From JANLQX01 sp043775075 (GTDB lineage Bacteria; Actinomycetota; Acidimicrobiia; Acidimicrobiales; JANYDT01), in NCBI GenBank assembly GCA_043775075.1, contig JAYVSS010000230.1:1-47182 (forward strand): a DNA stretch of 47,182 nucleotides, written 5' to 3'. Under the pieces are notes generated by a model. That model was not told the DNA's origin and ran no database searches. It saw only the letters and a program-made list of their open reading frames with translations. A program made the position numbers and the translations under genes. How positions within the stretch are numbered: position 1 is the first letter of the stretch; every line of letters begins with the position of its first letter. This document shows positions 6,872-15,784 of this stretch, piece after piece.

Positions 6872-9496
6872 GTGTTCGTTGCGTTGGGTTCGACGCGCGC
6901 TGGTCTGACGTCGGACGAGGCGGCGCATCGATTGACGGTGTGCGGCCACAACGTGTTGGCCAAGCACCGCGTCACGATCATCGCCGTGCTGTTTCGACAG
7001 CTCCGCAATCCGCTTCTGATCCTCCTCGCCGGCGCCGCCATCGTCTCTGGCGCAACGGGTGCCCCGACCGACGCAATCCTAATTGGGTTGATTCTGGCGC
7101 TCAGCGTGGGCCTCGGCTTCACCAACGAATACCGCGCCGAGCGAGCAGCAGTGGCGTTGCATTCCAGCATCCACCATCAGACCGTGGCCTGGCGCAACGG
7201 CGTGCGGGGAACAGTCAACGTTGCCGACCTTGTTCCGGGTGACGTCGTCGAGATGTCGGTCGGCGCCATTGTTCCCGCCGATCTTCGACTCGTCGAGGTC
7301 GCCCGGTTCGAGTGCGACGAGGCCGTGCTCACCGGCGAGTCCGCGACGGTGGCGAAATTCGTCACTGCCGTGGGCTCCGCCAGTTCGAACACTGAGATGG
7401 CAACGTGCGCGTTCATGGGCACCGTCGTCCATCAGGGCACAGCAACCGGTGTCGTGGTCGCCACCGGCGCCAACACGGCGTTCGGCAAGATTGCCGCCGG
7501 GCTGAGTGAGCGATCACCGATCACGGCGTTTCAGGTCGGGCTGAAAAGTTTCTCGAGGTTGCTTGTCGCCGTTGCGGCGGCGTTAACGATCTCGATTTTT
7601 GTGATCAATATCGTGTTGTCGCGTTCGTTGCTTGAAGCCTTGTTGTTTTCCCTGGCGATCGCCATCGGGATTACGCCGCAGCTCCTGCCGGCGATCGTCA
7701 GCGTGAGCCTCGCCACCGGCTCACGACATCTCGCCAAAAGCCATGTGCTCGTCAAACGTCTGGTCACCATCGAAGACCTCGGCAACATTGCACTGTTGTT
7801 CACGGACAAGACCGGCACGCTGACCGAAGGAGTGATCACCTTTGACCGCTCGATTAACGCCGAGGCCGCGGACTGTCCCGAAGTGTTCCTGCTCGGTTTA
7901 CTTTGCAACGAAGCCGCCATGACTCCCGACGGTCCGGTCGGCGGAAATGCTCTCGATCAGGCAATGTATCTCGCGCCGAACGCCGCAGTGGTGTTGGCCA
8001 GCGCCGATGGACCGACCTCTTACCGCCGGCTCGGTTCGCTCCCCTTCGATCATGATCGGCAGCTGGCCTCGGTGATCGTCGTCTCGGCTGCTGCTAATTC
8101 AACGCCGCTGTTCATCACCAAGGGGGCCCCCGAGGTCGTGCTCTCTCGATGCGTGGATGTGCCGGCGTCAGCGGCCGAAACGCTCGCCGGGCTTTTCGCT
8201 GACGGGGCGCGGACGATCGCCATCGCCACCCGATCGATGAAGGCCGAACATGACCAACGAGACCCCGTTCCCGACGACGAGCACTCGCTGCACTTCGCCG
8301 GGTTTGCCACGTTCATTGACCGCCCCAAGCAAGACGCCGGCGCGGCGATCCGGCAGTTGAACGCCCTCGGCATCTCGGTCAAGATCATCACCGGAGACAA
8401 CGGCGCCGTGGCCGTCAAGGTTTGTCATGACATCGGCATGGACGTCGGCGGAGTATTGACCGGCGACGAGATGGAGAAGTTCGACGACGACAAACTCGCC
8501 GCAGCTATTCCGGCCACCACGGTGTTCGCCCGTGTGGGTCCCAATCAGAAGGCCCGCATCGTGAAGATCGCCCGCCGTGACGGCGCCGATGTGGCGTTCA
8601 TGGGTGACGGGGTCAACGACGCAGTCGCCCTCCACACCGCCGACGTCGGCATCTCCGTGCATTCGGCAACCGATGTCGCCAAGGATGCGGCCGACATCGT
8701 GCTGCTCGACAAGGACCTTGGTGTGCTGGCTACCGGCGTGACTGAAGGTCGACGCATCTTCGCCAACACCCTCAAGTACGTGCTGATGGCCACGTCGTCG
8801 AATTTCGGCAACATGTTCAGTGCCGCCGGGGCGTCATTGTTTCTCAAGTTTCTACCCATGTTGCCCTCGCAGATCCTGCTCAACGGTCTGCTCTACGACG
8901 TGGGGCAACTAGCCATCCCCACCGATCGCGTTGACCCGGAGGTCCTGGCCCGTCCGGCCGGGTGGGACATTGCGTTCGTTCGACGGTTCATGCTCGTGTT
9001 TGGGCCGATCAGTTCGGTGTTCGACATTGCCACATTCATTGTGATGATCCATGTCCTTCATGCGGGTAAAAGTGAGTTCCGGACGGGTTGGTTTGTCGAA
9101 TCAATCGTTACCCAAACTCTCGTAATATTCCTGATTAGGACCCGACGTATTCCGTTCTTTCGCAGTCGACCAAGCCCACCGATGATCATCACGCCGATCA
9201 TCTCCGCAGCCATAGGGTTGGCGATTGCGTTCAGTCCGGCGGCACATATGCTCGGCTTCGCCGGCCTACCGATCGCCTTCTTCTTCATTTTGCTGGCGAT
9301 GATTGGTGCGTATCTGGTTCTTATCGAAAAGGCGAAGTCCTGGTTCTACCGCGCCGGTGAATCGCCGACTGAACTCCAGCGATCTGCCGTCGAACGTCAT
9401 GAGCACCGGGTCCGGAGACGGGCCGCCCGCTTCTCGCGCCACGGCGCTCCGAGTGGCATGGCGACGCGTAGACGCACGCCGACACCCCCTCGATGA
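6872..9496 (+). CDS. MgtA-like P-type ATPase (magnesium-type cation importer)
   Basis: An 874-residue P-type ATPase using ATP to move cations across the membrane. Visible motifs: TGES (154-157, actuator), DKTGTLTEG with phosphorylated D312, KGAPE (nucleotide domain) and GDGVNDA near 578. The segment before the phosphorylation site, with GITPQLLPAIVSVSLATG and KRLVTIEDLGN, resembles the P3B magnesium pumps (MgtA/MgtB) rather than calcium pumps. The start is in doubt: the frame is open upstream, and a perfect AAGGAG lies 5 nt before an in-frame ATA at 6818, which would add 18 residues to a domain that begins unusually early. The stop overlaps a downstream ATG (ATGA) that opens a degraded YihY fragment. 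The cation is inferred by family. Confidence 0.85.
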   Translation: MFVALGSTRAGLTSDEAAHRLTVCGHNVLAKHRVTIIAVLFRQLRNPLLILLAGAAIVSGATGAPTDAILIGLILALSVGLGFTNEYRAERAAVALHSSIHHQTVAWRNGVRGTVNVADLVPGDVVEMSVGAIVPADLRLVEVARFECDEAVLTGESATVAKFVTAVGSASSNTEMATCAFMGTVVHQGTATGVVVATGANTAFGKIAAGLSERSPITAFQVGLKSFSRLLVAVAAALTISIFVINIVLSRSLLEALLFSLAIAIGITPQLLPAIVSVSLATGSRHLAKSHVLVKRLVTIEDLGNIALLFTDKTGTLTEGVITFDRSINAEAADCPEVFLLGLLCNEAAMTPDGPVGGNALDQAMYLAPNAAVVLASADGPTSYRRLGSLPFDHDRQLASVIVVSAAANSTPLFITKGAPEVVLSRCVDVPASAAETLAGLFADGARTIAIATRSMKAEHDQRDPVPDDEHSLHFAGFATFIDRPKQDAGAAIRQLNALGISVKIITGDNGAVAVKVCHDIGMDVGGVLTGDEMEKFDDDKLAAAIPATTVFARVGPNQKARIVKIARRDGADVAFMGDGVNDAVALHTADVGISVHSATDVAKDAADIVLLDKDLGVLATGVTEGRRIFANTLKYVLMATSSNFGNMFSAAGASLFLKFLPMLPSQILLNGLLYDVGQLAIPTDRVDPEVLARPAGWDIAFVRRFMLVFGPISSVFDIATFIVMIHVLHAGKSEFRTGWFVESIVTQTLVIFLIRTRRIPFFRSRPSPPMIITPIISAAIGLAIAFSPAAHMLGFAGLPIAFFFILLAMIGAYLVLIEKAKSWFYRAGESPTELQRSAVERHEHRVRRRAARFSRHGAPSGMATRRRTPTPPR

Positions 9497-9813
9497 GTCC
9501 CTCCTCGTCGCCCAACGATGCAGGCCCCGCCCCGCAGACACGCGGCACCCGGTTCGGTCATCCACAATGCTCGTACCGCTGGCATGCTCGGTCTGTTCGG
9601 CGCTGCCACGGACTCATCGGATTACTCCTCTTCGGGACACAGATCATTCTGTATTCATTGGAAGTCGCCGTTGTTCGAGTACAGCCGCTCTGGCCCCGGT
9701 CCCTCGTGCAGCCACCCCTCACCACCGCAGACATCGCCTTGCTCAAAGTCATGGCCAAGCAAGAAGAACGGCGCGTCGAAGAGCACATAACGACAACCTT
9801 CGACGAAGAATGA
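9493..9813 (+). pseudogene. Degraded YihY/BrkB-family membrane protein, C-terminal remnant
   Basis: The last 65-70 codons of this 106-codon frame, roughly 9610-9813, look like the C-terminus of YihY/UPF0761 proteins: a final membrane helix with GLIGLLLFGTQIILYSLEV, then LWPRSLVQPPLT and a KQEERR run. The first 37 codons do not resemble the family. In the next forward frame MLGLFGAA just before 9612 resembles the conserved YGxFG motif, which suggests a frameshift there and loss of everything before it. Its ATG overlaps the stop of the pump gene. It could instead be a short expressed membrane peptide, but missing five of six helices favours a remnant. Confidence 0.6.
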
Positions 9814-9880
9814 CGCACCTAGAAAACCTTCTTAGGGCAGCAGCGTTTCGGCGGAACCGATCGGCGTGGTCGTTACCTTC

Positions 9881-9907
9881 TCGCCAGGCGGCGTCACCGC
9901 CTGGCGA
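9881..9907 (-). terminator. Perfect 11-bp hairpin spanning the arcC stop codon
   Basis: TCGCCAGGCGG (9881-9891) and CCGCCTGGCGA (9897-9907) are exact reverse complements with a 5-nt loop that holds the arcC stop codon (9894-9896). No T-run follows on either strand. It may therefore be a factor-assisted terminator or a 3' RNA-stabilising stem for the arc operon. Confidence 0.55.
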
Positions 9908-10802
9908 TCTGGGTGCCTGCGGTTCCGGCGATCACTGCGGCCATGTCATCGAGGGATCCGATCGCCGCTGTCTTTCCGCTCGTCTTGGCAAAGAAGCAGG
10001 CGGCGGAAACCTTGGGGCCCATTGACCCCGCAGCGAAGTCTTCTGACTCCATCGCATCCACTGTGGTCGGCCCGAGGGGACGCGCAGCCGGGGTGCCGAA
10101 GTCAACCATCACGGCCGCAACGTCGGTAAGCAAAACCAGCAGATCGGCATGCAAGGCAACAGCCAACAGAGCGGCGACATGATCTTTATCAACAACGGCG
10201 TCCACACCGCGCAGCAAGCCGTTCTCTTCCACGACCGCACTACCGGCCCCACCGGCACAGATAACCGTCACACCGAGTTCAAGGAGGTCCTCAACGATGG
10301 ATGTTTCCACCACCCGGGCCGGGGCCGGGCTCGCCACTACGCGGCGCCACTTGTCGCCGTCGGCGGCCACGGTCCACCCGCGAGCTGACGCCAACTCCTT
10401 TGCTTCTGTTTCGCTGTAGACCCGACCAATGAGCTTGGTCGGAGTAGCGAAGGCCGAATCGTCGGCGTCGACGACGGTTTGGGTGATGATCGTTGCGATC
10501 CGGTCTCGCAAGCCCGCGTTGCCGATGGCTTGTTGCAGCCAGTAGCCGATGAAGCCGCCTGTTTCGGCGACCAGAACATCGAGCGGGTAGGTCCTCGTAA
10601 GACTGACATCGCTCTCGCGTTCCATCGCCAGCATGCCAACCTGGGGGCCGTTCCCGTGCACCATGACCAATTGAAAATCGTTGGCCACCTGGGCCAACCC
10701 GGGTGCCGCATCTCGAATATGTCCAAGCTGCACGGATACATCGGGCGACTCGCCACGCCGCAGCAACGCGTTGCCACCAAGGCCCACAACGATTCGTCTC
10801 AT
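9894..10802 (-). CDS. arcC: Carbamate kinase
   Basis: A 302-residue carbamate kinase, the last step of the arginine deiminase pathway: carbamoyl phosphate and ADP give ATP, ammonia and carbon dioxide. Family features include the N-terminal GLGGNALLRRG phosphate-binding loop, HGNGPQVG, and the VVDKDHVAALLA stretch. Length is normal. It is the last gene of the operon, starting 3 nt after the arcB stop, and ends in a strong hairpin. The three catabolic genes plus an antiporter are all present, so the pathway is complete and ATP-yielding. Confidence 0.95.
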   Translation of the reverse strand: MRRIVVGLGGNALLRRGESPDVSVQLGHIRDAAPGLAQVANDFQLVMVHGNGPQVGMLAMERESDVSLTRTYPLDVLVAETGGFIGYWLQQAIGNAGLRDRIATIITQTVVDADDSAFATPTKLIGRVYSETEAKELASARGWTVAADGDKWRRVVASPAPARVVETSIVEDLLELGVTVICAGGAGSAVVEENGLLRGVDAVVDKDHVAALLAVALHADLLVLLTDVAAVMVDFGTPAARPLGPTTVDAMESEDFAAGSMGPKVSAACFFAKTSGKTAAIGSLDDMAAVIAGTAGTQIARR

Positions 10803-10805
10803 GGC

Positions 10806-11807
10806 TTAGTGGCCAAGGGTGGCGACCATGACGGCTTTGATGGTGTGCATACGATTCTCGGCTTGGTCGAACACGATGGAGGCGCTTGATTCGAAGACAT
10901 CCTCGGTGACTTCGAGTTCGCTGATGCCCAATTGATCGAACCGCTTCTCTCCTATGCCGGTTTCGCGGTTATGCATTGCCGGAAGGCAGTGCATAAAACG
11001 CACGTTTCGATTTCCGGTGGCTTTGAGAACCGCCGCATTCACCTGGTACGGCGTTAGGAGTTTGATTCGCTCCGGCCATGTGTCGGCCGGCTCACCCATC
11101 GATACCCAAACGTCGGTGTAGAGGTAGTCCGCGCCGCGCACCGCACTATCGATGTCTCCGGTGATCAGAATGCGGGCGCCGGTGTCCTCGGCGATCTTGG
11201 TCGCAGTGGCGCGCAACTCGGCATCGGGCCACAGGCTCTCAGGCGCACAGATGCGCACGTCCATGCCTAACAAGGCGCCGGTAACGAGCAGTGAGCGAGC
11301 GGTGTTGTTGTGCGCGTCACCGAGATAGCAGTACGAAATTTCGTTGAGATGTTTGTTGGAGTGCTCGAGCATGGTGAGCATGTCGGCCAGCATCTGAGTG
11401 GGGTGCCATTCGGTGGTCAGCCCGTTCCACACCGGCACGCCGGCGTAGGAACCGAGCGTCTCGACTATCTGCTGGCCGAACCCTCGGTACTCAATGCCGT
11501 CAAACATGCGGCCCAGCACCCTGGCGGTGTCTCTGATCGATTCTTTGAGGCCGATCTGTGATTCTCCAGGCCCGAGATAGGTCACGTGGGCCCCCTGATC
11601 ATGGGCCGCAACTTCGAACGCCGATCGGGTTCGGGTGGATGACTTTTCGAAGATAAGGGCGATGTTTCGACCGGTAAGTTTGGGCTGTTCGAACCCGCCC
11701 TGTTTGGCTGCTTTGAGGTGGGCGGCGAGGTCGATGAGATACCGCAATTCCGACGGGGTGAAATCAAGTTCTTTGAGGAAGTTTCGATGGCGAAGATTGG
11801 CGGCCAT
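10806..11807 (-). CDS. arcB: Ornithine carbamoyltransferase (catabolic)
   Basis: A 333-residue ornithine carbamoyltransferase. In this pathway it phosphorolyses citrulline to ornithine and carbamoyl phosphate. The carbamoyl-phosphate motif STRTR is at 57-61 and the ornithine-side HCLP motif lies in MHCLPAMH toward the C-terminus. The ATG at 11807 shares one base with the arcA stop (TGATG), which decides this start over an in-frame ATG nine codons upstream. Operon position between arcA and arcC indicates the catabolic rather than the biosynthetic role; both share the same fold and motifs. Confidence 0.95.
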   Translation of the reverse strand: MAANLRHRNFLKELDFTPSELRYLIDLAAHLKAAKQGGFEQPKLTGRNIALIFEKSSTRTRSAFEVAAHDQGAHVTYLGPGESQIGLKESIRDTARVLGRMFDGIEYRGFGQQIVETLGSYAGVPVWNGLTTEWHPTQMLADMLTMLEHSNKHLNEISYCYLGDAHNNTARSLLVTGALLGMDVRICAPESLWPDAELRATATKIAEDTGARILITGDIDSAVRGADYLYTDVWVSMGEPADTWPERIKLLTPYQVNAAVLKATGNRNVRFMHCLPAMHNRETGIGEKRFDQLGISELEVTEDVFESSASIVFDQAENRMHTIKAVMVATLGH

Positions 11808-13081
11808 CAGAACGCGTCCCGTTGAATCGGGCATGTCATGCAGCGAGGCCCGCCGCGGCCGCGGCCCAGTTCGCTGCCGCTCACACCGAGTACCTCAATG
11901 CCGTTCTTCATCAACATCTTGTTGGTGGCGACGTTCCTGTCCCAGCCCACGACAACACCGGGTGCGAGGGCGAGGAAGTTGGTTCCGTCATCCCATTGCT
12001 CACGTTGGGCGGCCCGTTCATCTTCATCGACGGCGAGCACTCTCACCTTGTCGATATCGAGTGCCTCGGCGATGGCCTTCCAGACATCACCGTTGCGCTT
12101 CACCTGAAGGTGATCGTCGTGCCGGGTTACCGTCCAAGAGCGGATCTCTTCGTTCAAGTACGGGTACACGATGAAGGTGTCTTTATCAATCATGGTCATG
12201 ACCGTGTCGAGGTGCATGAAAGCGTGAGACTTCGGCAACTCGACCACCACCACCCGCTTCGCCGCGTCAGCGCTGAAGAGTTCGGTGGCGAGCAGTTCAA
12301 TCGCCATCGGTGATGACCGCTCGCCCATGCCGATCAATACGGTTTCATTGCCGATGACGTGTACATCTCCACCTTCGAGTGATGCTGGCAGCAGATCGCG
12401 ATCTTCGCGTCCCAACCATACGTCGAATGTGGCGTCGGCAAAGAGGGGGTGATGGCGGTAGATGGCGCGGCTATTGATGGTTTCTCGCTGCCTCGCGACC
12501 TTGGCCATGGGGTTGATAGTGACCCCGCCGTAGACCCATGACACGTTGTCGCGCTGGAAGAGATGGTTGGGCAGTGGGGGGAGAACAAAGTCATTATCCG
12601 AGAGTGATGCCCACAACAAACTGTGCGGCTTCTTCGGGTGCAAATCGGCTTTGGTGATGCCCCCAATTAAATAGGTCGCCAGGGTGGCGCCATCGACGTC
12701 GTCGGCCATCTCTCGGATCTGGCCGACCAGAGAGGGGCCCACTCGTTCCTCGGTGCAGACTAAATCGAGCACCTCCTGACGACCCTGAGGCACGTCTAAA
12801 GCTTCGGCTAGGAGCCGCGCGAAGTAGTGGACCTGCACGCCGTGATCTCGCAAAACGCCGACGAACACATCGTGTTCTTCACCTGCGCGTGCCGCCCAGA
12901 GCACGTCATCGAACAGCATCGACTCGATGTTGTCCGGTGTCAGTCGCGTCAGTTCCAGGCCGGGTCGATGGACGATGGCCTGGCGCAGCGCTCCAGCTTC
13001 GGAGTGAACCCCCAGCACGGCTGTTTCGGCCGCGACCGCTTGTCTGCCGGACCTAGTGGAGTGAGTCGACTTCATGTTCAT
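11807..13081 (-). CDS. arcA: Arginine deiminase
   Basis: A 424-residue arginine deiminase, hydrolysing arginine to citrulline and ammonia in the cytoplasm. The catalytic cysteine is C414 in GGPRCMTCPI near the C-terminus. FQRDNVSWVYGG and EGGDVHVIGNE carry expected active-site acidic residues, and HLDTVMTM contains the conserved histidine. The ATG overlaps the antiporter stop (ATGA), and the stop overlaps arcB (TGATG), so translation along the operon is probably coupled. The pathway supplies ATP and ammonia under oxygen or energy limitation in other bacteria. Confidence 0.96.
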   Translation of the reverse strand: MNMKSTHSTRSGRQAVAAETAVLGVHSEAGALRQAIVHRPGLELTRLTPDNIESMLFDDVLWAARAGEEHDVFVGVLRDHGVQVHYFARLLAEALDVPQGRQEVLDLVCTEERVGPSLVGQIREMADDVDGATLATYLIGGITKADLHPKKPHSLLWASLSDNDFVLPPLPNHLFQRDNVSWVYGGVTINPMAKVARQRETINSRAIYRHHPLFADATFDVWLGREDRDLLPASLEGGDVHVIGNETVLIGMGERSSPMAIELLATELFSADAAKRVVVVELPKSHAFMHLDTVMTMIDKDTFIVYPYLNEEIRSWTVTRHDDHLQVKRNGDVWKAIAEALDIDKVRVLAVDEDERAAQREQWDDGTNFLALAPGVVVGWDRNVATNKMLMKNGIEVLGVSGSELGRGRGGPRCMTCPIQRDAF

Positions 13082-14481
13082 GCGTGCGCTCCTTGTGCGG
13101 CAACCAACATGTCTTCGGCTTGATCCACTGGTTCAGGTACCAGCCCGAGTCGTTCTTTGCGGGCCTTGAGGAAGCCGTAGAGGGGCAGCCCGACCATCAC
13201 GATCAAGATGGCCTGATAAACCGCCTGATACCCGGCGGCGAAGGTGACCCACAGCGAAAACAAGAGACCAGTACAGGCGATGGCCACATCTCGGGCGAAC
13301 GCCCAGCCCTGTATCTTTCGGCGGCGAGAAACGAGAAATGCGAACTGTGCGCACGCTGACATGAAATACGGGATCGCCACGGTCACGACGGACAGTGCAA
13401 CCAGATAGGTGAACACCTTCAGCCCTGTGTTGCCGCTGTAACTCCAGCCCATCAGCGCCGACGCCAGTCCGGTGGAAACCAAGATCCCAAACCACGGCGT
13501 GCCGCGACGGTCGACCTTGGCGAAAGACTGCTGAAAGAGTCCGTCCTTGGCTGCCGCCAAAGGCATTTCGGCGGACAGTAGCGTCCAGCCGTTGAGGGCG
13601 CCGATGCCCGACACCACGGCCGTACCGGCGATCAGTTTTCCCACCCACCCGGCCGTACCAAGGATCGCTTGAAACGCAGGAACGAAGGGCGCTCCGTTGC
13701 CGACCAACGCGTCGTGAGGAACCAGTCCCATGACCACAGCGGTCACTAGCAGGTACAGCACCCCGCATGCCGCCGTGCCGTACACCGCAGCTCGGCCGAC
13801 GTTGCGGCGAGGATTGCGCACCTTGGCCGCCACGATCGAAGAGGCCTCCACGCCGATGAACGAAAAGAGCGCCACCCCGGCGGCGATTCCGACGCCGCTA
13901 TACAGACTTCCGCCGGTCGCATTGAAGGGCCCGAAGTTGGCCGTCTTCACCCAGAACCAGCCAATGATCGCAATGATGGCGAGCGGAAGGAACTTCAAGG
14001 CGACGGTGACGTTCTGAAACCAGGCCACGTTTCGAACACCGGCCAAATTGATAATCGCCGGAATCCAGAGGCCGACCATGGCGATCCCGAAACTGGTGAG
14101 CGCAGGCGGGTTCTTGAGTCCAAGAAACGACTGGACGTACAGTACCCAGGAGGCCACAATCGCCGCGTTCCCAGCCCAGCACTGCACCCAGTAACACCAC
14201 GCAACGACATAGCCGGCGAAGTCTCCAAACTCATGTCGAGTGTATGCATACAATCCGCCGTCGGAATTCGGGACGCGCTTCGTGAGTTGACCGAACAAGG
14301 CTCCTAACAACACGGCGCCTATGGTGATTACCGCCAGCGTCACGAGGGAACTCGTGCCTGCGCCAGCCATCACGGCGGGCATGGTGAAGACGCCCGTACC
14401 GATAATGCTGCCGATCACCAACGCTGTCGCCGAGGGCAGCCCCAACGTTCCGTCGTTTGCGATGTCCGCCGGCTTGTCCAT
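13078..14481 (-). CDS. arcD: Amino acid permease, probable arginine/ornithine antiporter
   Basis: A 467-residue permease of the APC superfamily (basic amino acid/polyamine antiporter type) with about 12 hydrophobic segments. GSIIGTGVFTMPA in the first helix is the substrate-backbone binding motif, and the partner motif SFIGVEASSIVA lies in the middle. As the first transport gene before arcA, it most likely exchanges external arginine for ornithine; agmatine/putrescine exchange is possible for the family but no decarboxylase is nearby. The ATG at 14481 shares a base with the stop of the upstream BON/DUF2267 gene (TGATG), which fixes the start against a longer in-frame alternative. Confidence 0.88.
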   Translation of the reverse strand: MDKPADIANDGTLGLPSATALVIGSIIGTGVFTMPAVMAGAGTSSLVTLAVITIGAVLLGALFGQLTKRVPNSDGGLYAYTRHEFGDFAGYVVAWCYWVQCWAGNAAIVASWVLYVQSFLGLKNPPALTSFGIAMVGLWIPAIINLAGVRNVAWFQNVTVALKFLPLAIIAIIGWFWVKTANFGPFNATGGSLYSGVGIAAGVALFSFIGVEASSIVAAKVRNPRRNVGRAAVYGTAACGVLYLLVTAVVMGLVPHDALVGNGAPFVPAFQAILGTAGWVGKLIAGTAVVSGIGALNGWTLLSAEMPLAAAKDGLFQQSFAKVDRRGTPWFGILVSTGLASALMGWSYSGNTGLKVFTYLVALSVVTVAIPYFMSACAQFAFLVSRRRKIQGWAFARDVAIACTGLLFSLWVTFAAGYQAVYQAILIVMVGLPLYGFLKARKERLGLVPEPVDQAEDMLVAAQGAHA

Positions 14482-15248
14482 CAGTCGTACACCGGCGGAG
14501 TAATCGACACGCTCTCGGGAACGATCGACTGTTCCCAAAGCTCACGCAGATGATGTTTCAACGTCTTCTGGACATCGGCGTCCTCTTCCGGCACGAACCG
14601 CCGCAACACGCCGATGACTTCGGGAACCAAGATCGCTGCGTCGTCAACCGTTACCCCACCTCGCAAGGCCGCATCGGCGTCGAGGGCAAGTTCAGTTTTC
14701 CAGCGTGTTGTCGCTGAACCAATCACGCGACGAGGAGTGAGCAGAGCAACGACATCTGCGGGCAGGTGAGCGATCACATGGGCGCGTTCGTCATTGGGGA
14801 TTTGCTCAATCACCGCGCTCAGCGTGCCTTGGGCGGCCATCGCGCCAGCGGGTCCGACGATCCCAATGCTTCCGCCGCACCCAATGAGCGCAGCGTACAT
14901 AGGAGAGTGCTCAGGGCTGGTTTGCGATGGGCGATGGTCTCCGGACAGGAGCCCAATGTGAAGGTGGGACTGCAGACTGTCGACGTCCGGTATCGCCGCT
15001 ACGGACTCTTCAATGCGTTGCGCGTCGGCCTCGCTGCCCACCACTCCGTGCAGCAATATCGTTCGCCCTTCGGCCATGGCATGGATGCGCGGCAGATCGA
15101 GTTCTTTGATCAGTGGACCGATGACCGTCCGCACGTAATCGGCAAGTGCAGTGTCCTCTCGCTGCTCCCGAGAAGGCGCAATTACGGTGATTGTGAACGT
15201 TTCCCAATTTGTTATGAAAAGCAGTGGGTGAGTCATCTGGGCACTCAT
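14481..15248 (-). CDS. BON-like and DUF2267 domain protein, first gene of the arc operon
   Basis: A 255-residue protein from the ATG at 15248. Residues 54-100 look like a BON-type module (IHAMAEGRTILLHGVVGSE, a predicted small phospholipid- or ligand-binding fold). Residues about 130-235 match DUF2267 (GTLSAVIEQIPNDERAHVIA and LPADVVALLTP). No signal peptide or membrane helix is obvious beyond a Gly/Ala-rich patch near 120-135. The stop shares a base with the antiporter start, so it is tightly coupled to the arginine deiminase genes. The frame is open for another 136 codons upstream, but that part has no recognisable domain, so I place the start near 15248 (or 15236). Function unknown; a stress or envelope sensor role is guesswork. 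Confidence 0.7.
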   Translation of the reverse strand: MSAQMTHPLLFITNWETFTITVIAPSREQREDTALADYVRTVIGPLIKELDLPRIHAMAEGRTILLHGVVGSEADAQRIEESVAAIPDVDSLQSHLHIGLLSGDHRPSQTSPEHSPMYAALIGCGGSIGIVGPAGAMAAQGTLSAVIEQIPNDERAHVIAHLPADVVALLTPRRVIGSATTRWKTELALDADAALRGGVTVDDAAILVPEVIGVLRRFVPEEDADVQKTLKHHLRELWEQSIVPESVSITPPVYD

Positions 15249-15784
15249 GTGCACGCCAGCCGTTCGATCCGTTCTGTCATCTCTCCATTGTCGCTGTAAG
15301 CGGTAAAAAGACGAAAGGGCCAATGGTCCTGATCTACTCGTCCAACGTGAACAGCGAGCGTCGGAAGAGTCAGTGTGTGGCCTGATGGCGGCGGTGAAGT
15401 CGGCGGGGACAAGATAATCGACCGGATGCTGGGTCATCGGTCGGGCGAGGCCCTGACGAGAGAAGTAGGCGGACAGATTCTTTACCCGTCGATGATCGAT
15501 GGTGGCATCGGGTTTTGACCTCCCCAGCTTGGGGTAGGCCGAAAAGTTGCGAGCATGTCCGCGTTTCGCCACCCCGTCGCTAGTGAGCGGGGTTGGCGCC
15601 GCACGGAGGACCGGAGCCATGAGTTGGTTCGCGCGCCGGATGGCCGCCACAGTCACAGTGACCTAATGACACGGAACGGGGTCACTCGTGTTTGGCTTCA
15701 ACTGGTAGCGGGTAGCTCCTGGATGACCAAGGAATTTGCGCACCCGCGCCATTGCCTCAGAATGAATCCGATCAGAGTCGCTCT
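15249..15784. other. Gap without an assignable gene between divergent units
   Basis: The stretch separates the minus-strand arc operon from the plus-strand HAD gene and should hold both promoters. A minus-strand frame stays open to 15656 in phase with the BON/DUF2267 gene, and pieces of it (for example around 15420-15540) read like ordinary protein, but I recognise no family. It may be a decayed gene. No clear promoter or operator was identified. Confidence 0.4.

Noticed and set aside
15249..15656. N-terminal extension of the BON/DUF2267 gene
   Set aside because: The frame is open but the added 136 residues match no domain and have irregular composition; the gene is complete from about 15248.
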